From Pseudophaeomoniella oleicola (taxonomy: Eukaryota > Ascomycota > Eurotiomycetes > Phaeomoniellales > Phaeomoniellaceae), in NCBI GenBank assembly GCA_003868215.1, contig QWDQ01000004.1, positions 620,001 through 684,000 on the forward strand: DNA of 64,000 nt, written 5' to 3'. The notes beneath the pieces were generated by a model. It made no database searches and was not told the origin of the DNA. It worked only from the letters and a program-made list of their open reading frames with translations. The translations under genes and the position numbers were made by a program. The first letter of the stretch is position 1. Each line of letters begins with the position of its first letter. This document shows positions 33,397-44,895 of this stretch, piece after piece.

Positions 33397-36300
33397 TCAC
33401 ATTCGATAACCGGCAGGTCCAGACCCGGTAGCCACACCAGCATTGTTGTCCCAATTATTCCATTGTACATTGCCGAATAAATCTTCCAAGTTCACGCCTG
33501 GATTGAGAGCGGTCTGGCCACTGTTGAGGTGGGACCAGAACTCCTCTGGTGGGTGAGGATGGTGCGGATGTGGTTGGGGTAGTATCCCTGTTATGTGCGC
33601 GTCGGGATTGATGCTTTCGTATGTGGCTGCATTGCTGCTAGGGAAGTGTTGTTGAGATAACTGTGGTTGCGGGTGTTGAGGGATAAACGGAGGAAAAGAA
33701 CTATAAAGAGGATCGGCCATGTGGTCGAAATGCAGATTACCTTGTGTGGTGTCCGGCAAGTATGGATTGATTATGGTACTCGGAGCAGCAGAAGTGAATT
33801 GATTTCTTTCGAGGGAGGAGATGGGTTGATTGGGGTAAGCGAATGGGTCGTCGGATGGGAACATGACATTCTTGAGGTCAGGGAGATTGGGATTGCCAAA
33901 TGGATCGTCAAAGGTCGCGGATTGCGGGGATGTCTGCACCTGTTCGTTGAACGATTTTTGGGAGTTCGGTGTCATGTTCTCACCCGGAGGACCAGCAGTC
34001 CACCCTTGCGGACTGGGTTGATATCCTGGGGAGGCGGTTGGGTTTGATGTCATTCGTTTCGGATCTGCAGTCGAAGCACGCTTCTTCTGTGCGGCATCCG
34101 TGGGAAACGTTCGAGATCTCTGAACCCCGACGATAGGTTCCTCGGCGTTCGATATGTCCGGAGATGTTCGGTTGCCAGGAGTAACAGTATGATCAGGGCT
34201 GGCTTTCGGAGGGGGTCGTTTCTTCGCTTGCGATGTGTGCGAAGTAGAAGAACTCTTTCGTTCCGCGAGCTTTTCTGGTAAATTCTTGAACAATGGCTGA
34301 TGGGTTCATTAGCCACGAGAAGCTAACTTAGGACTGCTCCTTACCTCTAAACTTTGGGTACATCGATCGGCTGCAAGACTCCTACGTGCAAGACTAGCCA
34401 AAGTGTCCCGGCCTTCCATCGCATCTTTCAATATGACTGTACCTGTATTTGAATTGGGATTTTCTAAACAGAAAAAGACCAATGCGACAATGGCGAAATA
34501 CGTCGTGTACATAACGAACCAGTAGGCACCTATCAGGAGTCCTCTCTTCTTCATCTCACTTGTAATGTGGACAATGTTCCGGGCCACCGACACGCACGCA
34601 GCGGCACAGGCAAATGTGCGTTTATCGACATTTTTCGACTGGCAGTTGCGGGATACGTAATGGAGGAACGGCCGGTACATGATCATTTGTACATGGGCGT
34701 AGGACATACGGAGAAGCTGTTGCACCCTAAAAGACATGTCAATGACAGTCTTGGCCATGTTACACCGTAAGAGATCCTTACCTTGCGAGGTCGACTGAAG
34801 CGTCGTCGGACGGCCGTAAGTCGATCGGGAGTTGCTCCATCCATATCTGCAGATCGCTTTCAATTTCCTGAATTCTAGCATGACTGATCATGTAGCCATT
34901 ATTCTGAGTTTTATCGGCGTTGATGGGGTATACATATTTGACGACCTTTTTCAGGATCTTGAGCAGTCTAGTGTGCGCATTAGTTCCCTTGAGAAGGGGG
35001 AATTGATCGGCCGGTTGAGGCAGAATGGCATCACGTGTGATATATTGATCATCAACTTCCGTGGGTAGTTCTTGATCAATGTCTTCATCGTCGAGCATCT
35101 GCGGCAATCCTAGCATAGCCGCAACGTACGAATCCATCTTTCGAACCGTCCAGAAAATGCGCTTCCTTTGCTCTTGTTCGATTAAATCGAATCGTCCATG
35201 TACATTACGATGTAGTCCGAGACGAAGACAGGCACGAAGAGCAATACCGATAAAGGCATAACACGTACTGAGCTTGGCAGTTGCCTGTAGAAAAATAATC
35301 ATGAAGAGCACGGTCTGCAGCGCGGTAAGATCTCTGCAATCGGTGATGTCAAGCATCTGACGACTGGCGTTAAAATACTGATACCTGTAGTATGGTAAGT
35401 CAAGGATCAGCTCTGCAGGGTTTTCCACATACCCTTGACCAATATACTTTTCGTACCCGTCTTTATCCAGCCTGTTGTCGTCAGGAGTCGAAAACAAGCA
35501 GCCCACTGCCATAACTAAATAGAGAAGAGGCAGAAACTTGACATCTTCGTTCGTATAACTGTCGGAATCGACACTGTAGATCCTTTCCAGCTTTTCATAG
35601 AATGCTGGTTGGTGAATAAAACGCATCAACGCACAACAATCGTCAAGGCAATTTCGACACAATGCACGAGCGAACTCCTTTGGCGGTAACTCGTGTACAT
35701 AGTATAGATGACCATCCGTGGGTGACTCGGATGTAGGCCTTACCGGAGTACCTCCGGTCGCCGGATTAGGTATTCGTCGTCTTACTGGAATCTGTCTTGG
35801 TACTGAGTCTCCCATTGTGGCTCGTAACCGATGTAGAAATGCGTATCCAGAAGAATGGCCGTGATAATCCCAGTCGCCGTTATCGTCGATATCTAGAGAT
35901 CCAGCGCTTTGCACCATGGTCTCCAGCTGCGCATCATCGTCGCCATGGGGAGGTGCGGATGGGGTTTTGGGCTCAGCCATCGCTGCAGCCGGCGTACTGT
36001 CGCGCTTGGCCGTTGCCAATATCTGATCGATTCCCCGCGCACTCACTTTCGGGTCGTCGAGGTCGACGCTGGGAAGGACAGCTCGTAGCAGGCTCTCCGC
36101 TTTCTGCAAGCGAGCTTCGAGCGCTTCAATATATTGTGGTGCGGGGTTTCTCCTTCGGTTGGAAGGTTGATCATATGTACACTCTGCCAACGTATCATAT
36201 CAGCACCCCAATTGCCCAGGTTTTCGGACCGCGTCATACCATAACTATAAACTGTACAGTGCGTACACGGTTGTTTCCCATCGCATTTGATCTGAATGCC

Positions 36301-36557
36301 ATTCATTAGCTTCTCGTAGAAATGGGCTGAGAACTCAGTACCTTCTTTCTTCGACATTCATCACATGCCCTCGTGACTCTCCGTCGCTTTTGCATGGGTA
36401 AGGTCGGCTTGAGAGCGGCGTCACCTGACACATTTCCCGCATCTGTGGTCATAGGCGTCTCTCCCACGCTCTGGGTTTGCCATTGGGAGTCGTCGCCATC
36501 ATCCTGCGGCGATGCCCCTGGTGTCTGGCCAGATTCGACGTTGCTGTTACCGTCCAT
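33397..36557 (-). CDS. Zn2Cys6 transcription factor with fungal-specific regulatory domain
   Basis: Five exons, 36557-36342, 36291-36240, 36183-34782, 34726-34345 and 34296-33397, encode 983 aa. The Zn2Cys6 cluster is complete only after splicing two introns: Cys at about 65, 68, 75, 81, 84 and 91 with spacing C-x2-C-x6-C-x5-C-x2-C-x6-C. A linker and short coiled segment follow (PQYIEALEARLQKAESLL). The fungal_trans domain spans the middle (for example RFIHQPAFYEKL, TVLFMIIFLQATAKLSTCY and RLGLHRNVHGRFDLIEQE). The C-terminal 300 residues are Pro/Gln/Asn/His-rich with an acidic EEFWSHLNSG..LEDLFGNVQW segment that looks like an activation domain. The target pathway cannot be told from sequence. 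Its upstream region is unusually long (3.66 kb). Confidence 0.9.
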
Positions 36558-39066
36558 TTTGCCAAAGTCGTTTCAAGGAGTGTCAAGGATATACCACACT
36601 ACCGAACACACCCTTCGCTATGTCTTGCCAACTAACTACCATCGACGGCGACAGCTTTCGTCTGGGACACGTTGAAGTGGCTGCGCGGCGAAGAACAGCG
36701 TCCTAGTCTATAGCGTGGATGCTTGTTTGTTGAATGGCACTATCAATTGGGGAGAGAGAAAAAAAAAAGTTGATAGATAAAAGGATCTACACCAAGCCCG
36801 AGGATGAGCGCAGAAGCGACGTCAAGAGCGGGCAGGGTGCGGCTAAAATGTAATCAAGCCTTAAGCCAAAGACTAAGTTTAGATAATCACCGGGAACATG
36901 TGCGACTAGGAATGGGAATGTCGGTCGACCACTGAGACCGATAAACGTGCGTTGGGTTGATGGTTGATCCTTGTTCTTTTGGGGTGCTCAGGAATCTCGA
37001 ATACTTCCTGGGAAGGATTCGAATTCCAGCAAGTTACTGTGACTACTTAGGTAAGTAAGTACCTATCTAGGTAGATGGGATGGTAGAACCTGGACAGCGT
37101 AGATGACCGCATACCTTACTATGCCCGGGTATGCTATGCCACCTATGCTATGCTGTGCTGTGCTGTGCTTGTACAGTAGACTGACCGTGATGATGAAGAA
37201 CAAAAACCTTGTTCGGTTGCAGATTGCGGCTGATTAATGGAAAGATTTTGGAGTGGCTCGAAAGGAACTGGTGGCACCTAATGGGGTCAAAGGTCACGTA
37301 CTATACAAGTCCAAAGTAGCGACGCAGAACATCCGGAGGCTCACTACCTACTACGTCCGTACCTAGACCGGATTCATCTACTACGTAAGTTAATAGGTGT
37401 GCAGATAAGGTACACAGGGTGGAGGTGCCCTATTCCTGGTTGAGCCACTGTACCAAAGCTCGTTGCTATTAGGTATTAGGTACCTAATGTAGTCCAGTAC
37501 AGCACATAAAGGACTACGTAGGACAGTAGGACGACAGGCGAACCAAGGATGTATACACTATGTAGTAATAGTAATAACAGATACACGATCTGAATCTAAA
37601 TCCCAATCCAAACGCAGAGCATCAGGCTGAGTGAGATGAGCAGGGGACTTCTGATCGCTGTGTTGTGAATGACTAACCGGAGATCTTTTCGGACCCGAGC
37701 AGAGATAGTTGCGGAACCGAGAATGACCCCTCAGTTATTCTGACTCAAGAAGAAGAAAGGATTGAAAGGAACACGATTCGACCATGGCCAATGGCAATAC
37801 AGATAACACATGATCGAAGCTTTCCACAGGGTTGCAGGGGTTGGTGGATAAAGGTTTTAGTACGTAGTAAAGGGTTTTTTTAGGTGAACGGGTGGAATGG
37901 CCCCAGTCCTCGGGTAGTGAAGATGATGGGTCAATCAATTTCGGGGGGAGAGGGGGGGAAATCGCGCCTGGCTGAGAAGTCCGAGCAAGATGATCGATTA
38001 CAACTAGGCGCTATATGAATCTTTTGTCGATTGCCCACCGAAGGGGAACAGAGAAATAGGAACAGGAGGGAGGCAGCCTCCTGGCAGTGACCAGATTGAT
38101 GTGATACTACCTTCCCGGCTCATCGAAGACACGGGAGGAATTCCAGAAGGATGATTCGGGTCAGATATCGATCTTGAGGCAGATAGTAATGACTGCCATA
38201 GTAGTATATGTATATACCGTAGCTCAGTACGATGGATGACGACGCACTTGGTCCAACATTTCCCTCTTTGGAAGAGGGATGTCCATCTCCCAACGTAAGT
38301 CATTCAGACCATGTGCTGATTGTGAGAGAAACTGGAGTCGACGCGCGAGCTATGAATGAACATGGAAGGTCACATTCATCTAGATGTCTCTGCTCTATCT
38401 TGATGCGATCTCCCCATCTTATACTAGGTAGCCCTGTTCTGAGACGTGACGGTGAGAACATGGCCAGTGATATATTCATTTCAATGGACAGCTTCAGCTG
38501 CACGATACTGCTCGAGACTGTATGGTGGTATGAGATAAGTACCTACCTACTAACCTTACCTACAAGTCGGCTTGGTGACTGTAGATGGAGAAAAGCTCGG
38601 CCCGGAGATAATGTGAACGTCGGACCAGTGTCCCTTGAACGATCTTTTCGTCGACAGGGTCTCGGCAGATCGACTGAATTACTGTAATATCAAGCAATTA
38701 TAAGTACAAGGAAATAACTTCCGCCGTCTTTGGAAAGTGAGAAGTGAAAACGGCGAATCCTCCAGCTCTGCCTCTGTACATACGTCGTTTAGATATAAAG
38801 TCCAGCAAGCCACCGTTCGATCTGTACCTCGGTGCTTCATGCTGGACCACGTATTCGGTGGAGTAAATCCCAATTTTCGAGAAAAACAGTAGCACGATGG
38901 CCATGCAACTAATTAAGTGGGCTGTGGACTGTGGGCGTGGTAGAGGTACGTATTATGTACTACGTTAGTAGGCCTCGAGAGGCGCCGAGTCTTGTCTCCA
39001 TCTCCGAGGCTACGTATTAGTACAAGGGTCCCCGCCGTCTCGCCATGCCCAGCTCTTAGGTAACTG

Positions 39067-39078
39067 TACTACGTAGTA
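39067..39078. repeat. Palindrome TACTACGTAGTA, copy 2
   Basis: Exact 12-bp palindrome inside a 14-bp palindrome (39066-39079). Confidence 0.75.
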
Positions 39079-39162
39079 CTGTACTTAGCCCGAGGCTCCT
39101 AGGTATTACTAAAGTACTTGTAGCTTAACCTACTACGTACCTACCTTAGGTACCTTAGGTAG

Positions 39163-39174
39163 TACTACGTAGTA
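39163..39174. repeat. Palindrome TACTACGTAGTA, copy 3
   Basis: Exact 12-bp palindrome, 96 bp from copy 2. Confidence 0.75.
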
Positions 39175-40216
39175 ATCCATAATACCTCAGACCGTTCATT
39201 GAACCTCGTAAGCGTGCGGGTGCCAGAGCGGAGGTGTGTCCGTCTGAAAGGCAAAGTGGCCATCATCCCGAGATCCAATGGATTGTACTATGTATTTCTT
39301 ATGGGCTCTTATGGGCTCTTACGGGCTGCCTAAACTTGCACTTGCTGCACATCATCCCTGACTTTGTAGTATGCCAGAATCTGTTTCCTTCGTGGTTCAT
39401 GTATGTGGTGAACGGCCATTCGCTTGGACATCGACCATGCAAAACCCTGCCGTATGTGTTCAGCGAATAGGAACCGTTGATAAGCGACTAAAGCACCGGG
39501 AAAGATCATCTCTGATGGGATCTCCTAACACCCTCCACTTCCAGGCACGACGGATGTTAGATACCTAGTACATGCATACACTAGTACCTTCGGTACTTTA
39601 CAGAAACAGGAGACATGGCACGACACTGCCCTTCTTTGTTGATGTGGAGGTCTCGAGAGAGAGGAATGGGTTGTTTTGGTTTAGGGATCTCGCCAATGGT
39701 CTTATTCGCCAAGGGAAAGTAATAATACTTGCTCGGATATGCATCTAATGTTGTTGTTTTTCGGATTAGGTACCTCGTAGGTCAAGAGGGGTCATGCTCA
39801 AGTAGATTAACAACTTTGAGCTTTACCGCATACATGAGGTTACTGCATACATGAGGTAATGTTTGATGGGGGATTCTGGTTTGGATTTAGATGCAGAGCA
39901 ATTCGAGGGTATCATATGTCTTTATGTCTTCGTTACCTTGCGGATTTCAGCTTCCTACCTCCTGTCTATCTAAATGCCAACCATAGTAGACCTGTCTCCT
40001 CCGCTATGCGTCAACCACTCCGGAGTGGTTTGCTCTCCCGGTACTGTTCAGCTCCTGTTGAGAACATGACCACCGCGATAAGACGCCTGATTCCCCAATA
40101 CGAGCGCCATCAAGCCAATGTTACGCCTGAACCCGCGTGAACATGAAAACCAGCCTTTTGTCTCGTACATAGGAAAGACCAACCAAAAGCAGAGACCCAA
40201 AAAAAAGTGTCAGTCG

Positions 40217-41612
40217 CTATTCAAGTATCGCCCGTGCCAACTGTACATGTCCCAATTCGGCTACTCGGCTACCAGCCATCTCCCCGATCTTATCAACGAG
40301 CCGTGAACGAAGTTCCTCGGCAGCTTCGTCCGTATGGCCGTTCATGGTAGGCACGTTGCCGGCCATATCATCTACTAACGAAGCAAGGACCTTCAGAATA
40401 ACGCTGAGCACTTTCTCTGCTTCGGCCTTCCTTGTGCCGTTTGTTTCAATTTCTTCCTTTATCAGAGCTTCGTACTCCTTGAGATTGGGTACAATTAGGG
40501 CACGGACGACTTCTGATCCTCCGACGGCGTGTAGACCCAGTATGGCACCGTAGTGCGTCCCGTAGGGCTTGTTAGGGTCAAGGAAATTCTTTAGACAAGA
40601 TCTCGCTAATCGTTGTTTCATGTTTGGAGATGATTTGGAGTATTTTTTGCTTAGAAGTTCGATAAGCGATGCTGCCAGATCTCGGAGGTCGAAATGATCC
40701 AAGGCGCCAATACCGCTCCCCAGGTTGCGACCAATCAAGCATGTAAGAACAGGAGGGATGATAGTAGCAACGTAAGCGTCCAGGAAGAGAGATGGGTTCC
40801 GGACTAACGCTTCGACAAAGTACATCATTTGCGTTAGAACGAAGAGATCCTTGAGGTTATGAGTGACCTTTTCCGCAACAAATTGGATGAAATATGGCAC
40901 AAGTTGATGTAAGCCAGGATCTTGTCTCAGACTTGCCAGTCCAGCAATCCGATAATCTTCAGAGTTCTCGTCAAGTACCGACTGGCAGACTGTAGAGAAA
41001 TACTGTTGAAGTTCTTTCGAAAGAATATGTTTGACCTGGGGTTTCGTAGTAGTGTTGTCGAGGCCGCTCATTGCGGCCAAATTTGGGTTGGCACCTGGGC
41101 CCTTCGCGAGAAGTTCAAGATTCTTCGAATCAGCAGAAGTAGGGTTCTGGGGGATCGATGGCTGCACGCCTTCCACAGCAAGCCAGTGTGCTAGAAGAAT
41201 TAGTTACAGAGTCCATCTGTGATGGAAGACCCAACTTACCGGTAAATGACATTTCTCGCGGCACTTTCGGGAGCGGCGCGTTAATCAGTTTTTCGAAATC
41301 CATCTCCTCGTCTTCCACATAAAATAGCGGCTGACCAGGTCCTAAGGACGCCTCTCCGAATCTCAACGGCCTTGTCGATTCATAACCATATAGCGGCTCC
41401 ACGTTCAATATCCGTAGCGCCTGTGATATATCTTGCGACCAGAGCACTGTTCTTTTTGCATGCTTCATGCACTTGATTGCTTCTTCCAGGACCTGAGAGA
41501 GTCGATATTCGATATCGCGACAAAGCGCGTTACTGACGTCTGGTCGCAGATTCGAGATGCCCACTGACTCGGCGACATCTTTAACATTGTCCGGATTCCA
41601 GACAGATGCCAT
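40217..41612 (-). CDS. taf6: TFIID/SAGA subunit TAF6
   Basis: Exons 41612-41240 and 41190-40217 (49-bp intron, donor GTAAGT, acceptor TTCTAG) encode 448 aa. Residues 1-75 form the H4-like histone fold ([16 protein letters not shown], then [19 protein letters not shown] and [21 protein letters not shown]). The segment [22 protein letters not shown] crosses the splice and is the TAF6 signature linker. The rest is the C-terminal HEAT-repeat domain (for example [57 protein letters not shown]). TAF6 pairs with TAF9 in TFIID and SAGA. Length matches fungal relatives. taf11, another TFIID subunit, lies about 14 kb away on the same strand. Confidence 0.94.
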
Positions 41613-42256
41613 GATGCTTCAGCGATGGCTGCAGTGCAGATTGTCGGGAGCGCGCAAGATCAAGAAGCGAATAGGTAGGAAGTGACCAAGAATGAGCTTG
41701 CGGTTCGGGCTTCCAGTCTCAACGTTGTCCAGAAGGAGTCAGTCGACAACGAAGCGCATTTCGTAGTGCAGAACACTCAGTGCGCCATTTAGTCAAGCTG
41801 GAGGAGACCTAGGTAAGATCTTTACCTCTGCCACCCAGTAGTTGTAGGATCGCAAGTCAGTTGGAGAATAAACGAAGTGTGGAGTAGGTTCCGCATATGC
41901 GGAGCGGTTCCTCTACGCCAAGAATTCCCTGTCCTCTGCCAATTCTGGATAAGTCAGCCTACATAAGGCACCTACAGGTACGAAGTCAACTTAATGGTTT
42001 GAACCAGAGAATTTTCATGTCAGACTTTCTAGATATCTTCTCGATCACGCTGTTCAATTAGCACCCATTCCATTGCGCCGCTGGACAATATCAAGCTCAA
42101 TAAAACTTTTACTCATGACCCAAGGTCAGAGCGGGTATCGTAGAAAGATCAAGTCCGTCCCATTCCGTCCTTTCCGACATTGACATTCCCAGATATTGAA
42201 CGCCGACCCTTCCCATACCGTCCTCTAATATCGATGTGAGCTGTGCAATCACACGG
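41613..42256. other. Intergenic region between taf6 start and spp1 stop
   Basis: 644 bp with no supported gene. It should hold the taf6 promoter and the spp1 3' UTR. Confidence 0.4.
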
Positions 42257-44168
42257 TCAAACGAACCTGATCCCGAGATCCTTCGCTAGATCCCGCAATA
42301 TTTCTGCTTCTAGTCCTAGAGATCTTGCCTCGTTCTTCATCCAGTCGTTGTGCTGGCGACAGTTCTTCTGTTCACAAGGCTTGTATAGTGGAGCTCCAGC
42401 CTCCATGACCTTCCTGAATGCAACGTACTGGTTTGCCAGGCGGTCGTCGTAGCCGCAATAGACACGGGGTTTGTGAGATGCTTTAGCGGCGTTGAACACT
42501 TCACGGCGGAGGTCAAGTAATTCCTTCAGGACCGCAAATTGATGCTCTGGTGTAGCATTCCCATCGATATCATGGGTAGGATAAGTCCTGGACTTGATAT
42601 CGACATGCGGCTCTGGTTTGATTGGCGCATAGCCATTACTGCCAAGCTTCTTGAAGTCCTCGATGGTCTGAACAGAATCAATCAGCGCTTTGAGCTCCCC
42701 TGCTTTGAGAGGTCCTGCAAGCGTTGGCTTCTCCGTGCTTGTAATACTAAGTTTTCCCATCGTGTCTTGAAGTGCTTTGCTTTTCGGCTCAGGTTCCCAG
42801 TCGTCGCCATACTTTCTTTTCATGCGGCCAACCCATGCCATGAATAATGCATTAGCTTCCCTATTTTTGATCTGAAAACTTGGATCACTGCGTTTTATGT
42901 GATACAGAATCCAATCTTCCTGATGCTGGGGACCACAAAATTGGTATTTGAGTTCCGGTAGAGCAGCTTTGCGGCACCAGTTCATTGTACACTCAATGCG
43001 GAAAACGCTCTCTCCCTTCCTTTGCTCGATGCATTTCGGACCTTCGGTTTGTCAGCATTCACTTTGTGGCTGGCTGTGGGAAAGTCTTACAATAGTATTT
43101 GACAAGGAGATTGTTGACCTCTTCTTTATGCAGTCCGACACATTTGATATGGTACCACTCGTCGCATCCATCACAGCAGACCATAGGTGTCCCATCATCA
43201 GGTCTACGACAAAGGCAGTATACTTCTCCATCGTCCTCATCGTAGTCGTCCTCGCCAGAGTAATCTTCGTCGTCTGTCTGCTCTCGTGAGCCTGCTGTTG
43301 TCGGTTCTCTAGTTGGCGAACCTGCACGAGAGACATTGCTGGACTTCGTTGGTGTTCCTACCACCGAAGCCTTGCGCTTCGCCACGCTGTCTGCTGCTGG
43401 AGAATGGGTAGGCATACGATCAAGTTGTCTTGGAAGAGAAGACGCAGCAACAGATCCAAGTACCGGTTGCATGGGGCGAGAAGGGACCTTATTCGGAGGT
43501 CTTCTGCGCTGTGAGTGGTCTAAAACTTCCCATTTCGTTTTGGCTTCGTCCAGAAATTTAATTTCGTGACATCTTTCCGTGTCAAAATCCTCCTTTTTTA
43601 TTCTATGTGCTTTCACCATGTGATCCGCAACCGTACGACGCCTCGTATATATGTTGTTGCATCCCTCCCAGTAGCATATCCAGTTTCTTCCGGATTCCTT
43701 ACCCGGTCTCTTCGGCTACGAGTCTTGTGAGTACATCTCAGGATATTTTGAACAGGAATGGCATACCTCGGGTTTCTTGTTCGGCATCGTCGACGTGCGC
43801 AGTGCAGTCCGCTCGCCTCTGAATGTTTGCTCCTGCATCCTGGATCAGCAACAATGACATTTAGGAGATGCTTATAATCATACATCTGCTATATGGTCCT
43901 CTTCTCCAGACTGAGGCTGCTGCGTAGGACTTTCACCGCCGTCATGCTCTTCCTTGATCTCTGTTTTGATCTCCGTACTCCCGTTGTTTGCTTCTGGGCC
44001 GTCGTCGTTCATCGGTCCATCGTTAATTCCAGTATCAGCTACAACGAGAATCTGCTCGGGGCCAGATTCACTCTGAGCTGCCTCTGCCGCAAGACTATCT
44101 AATGTTGGCGCTATTTCGCCAACATCAGGCGAGGGCCGGCCTGGCTCGGCGTTATGATCTTCGTCCAT
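42257..44168 (-). CDS. spp1: Spp1-like PHD-finger subunit of the Set1/COMPASS H3K4 methyltransferase complex
   Basis: Exons 44168-43884, 43832-43767 (66 nt), 43715-43091 and 43041-42257 encode 586 aa. A C4HC3 PHD finger lies at about residues 283-330 (EVYCLCRRPDDGTPMVCCDG, then CDEWYHIKCVGLH and, across the last splice, KYYCPKC). The following Cys-rich region includes ECTMNWCRKAALPELKYQFC and, near the end, CEQKNCRQH, as in Spp1/CXXC1-type proteins. Before the PHD finger, around residues 131-155, a single C2H2-like finger is visible (C-x4-C-x12-H-x4-H). The N-terminal region is acidic and disordered. Spp1 reads H3K4 methylation and, in yeast, links Set1 to meiotic break sites. The second exon requires the acceptor at 43833; using an earlier AG gives an early stop later. 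Confidence 0.87.
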
Positions 44169-44895
44169 GGTGAGGACCAGCACCGCAGACCTTGAATTAT
44201 GAAGCACCGTTGCCCTGGACAAGCAAGAACTGTGATTTCAATCCATGGTGGGTATGATCTAAACCCAGTTCATACTCTGACTTCAGTTTTGTTCGAGAGG
44301 GAGCATGTGGGCACCACCACATTTACGCAGAAGTGGCTCGAAGACAGACAGGTCTCCGGGCGCAACAAATCTATTAACGCGTCAATCAGATTAACTCCGC
44401 GTCTGCATGCCAAGAATTATCCACGTGACATGTTCCCTGGATGTCCTTCACACTACATTCTACTTCACTCAAGTCCTCTTCCTTGATGATATTCTTTGCT
44501 TCTCTTTGGTTACTGCGCATGCTCCTTTACGTGATAAGGAGCTGAGACCTGCACCCGACCAGTCTGACTCCCCACGTAGACACAAATAGTTTGTCACTTG
44601 TCTACCATATTGACATCTAAACACGCCCAAAAAAAAGATCGATGTTCCTTGCCTTCCTTCTCCCATCTTTCTGCGGAGCCGCTGTTTTCTGGAAAGTTTG
44701 TGTTAACCTACAGAAATTTGGTTTCCAAAGTTCATGTCATCTGAATGTTGCCGCATGAAACTATACGCCTGGATTCTGGTAAGAGTTCGATCTTTCAGAA
44801 AGTTCAAAAGTCCTTAGATGTCAAAGTACAATCCTTTAAATAGCGCTCTATTGAGACATTTGCCCTACTCTGTTCTTCTGCGCTTTGTTAGTAGT
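44169..44895. other. Intergenic region upstream of spp1
   Basis: 727 bp with short frames only. It presumably carries the spp1 promoter and the 3' UTR of the methyltransferase gene. Confidence 0.4.

Larger units (their letters stand above)
36558..40216. other. Long upstream region of the Zn2Cys6 gene, no supported gene
   Basis: 3.66 kb between the Zn2Cys6 start and the taf6 stop. The frames present (for example 38232-38687) are short, start without context and match nothing I know. The stretch is unusually rich in short palindromes built from TACGTA, GGTACC and CCTAGG, including ATTAGGTACCTAAT at 37475-37488, GTACTACGTAGTAC at 39066-39079 and a CCTTAGGTA direct repeat at 39144-39161. A long promoter or an unannotated non-coding RNA is possible. 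Confidence 0.5.

Noticed and set aside
38232-38687. 151-codon frame in the Zn2Cys6 upstream region
   Set aside because: No family, no supporting splice joins, and surrounded by gene-free sequence.
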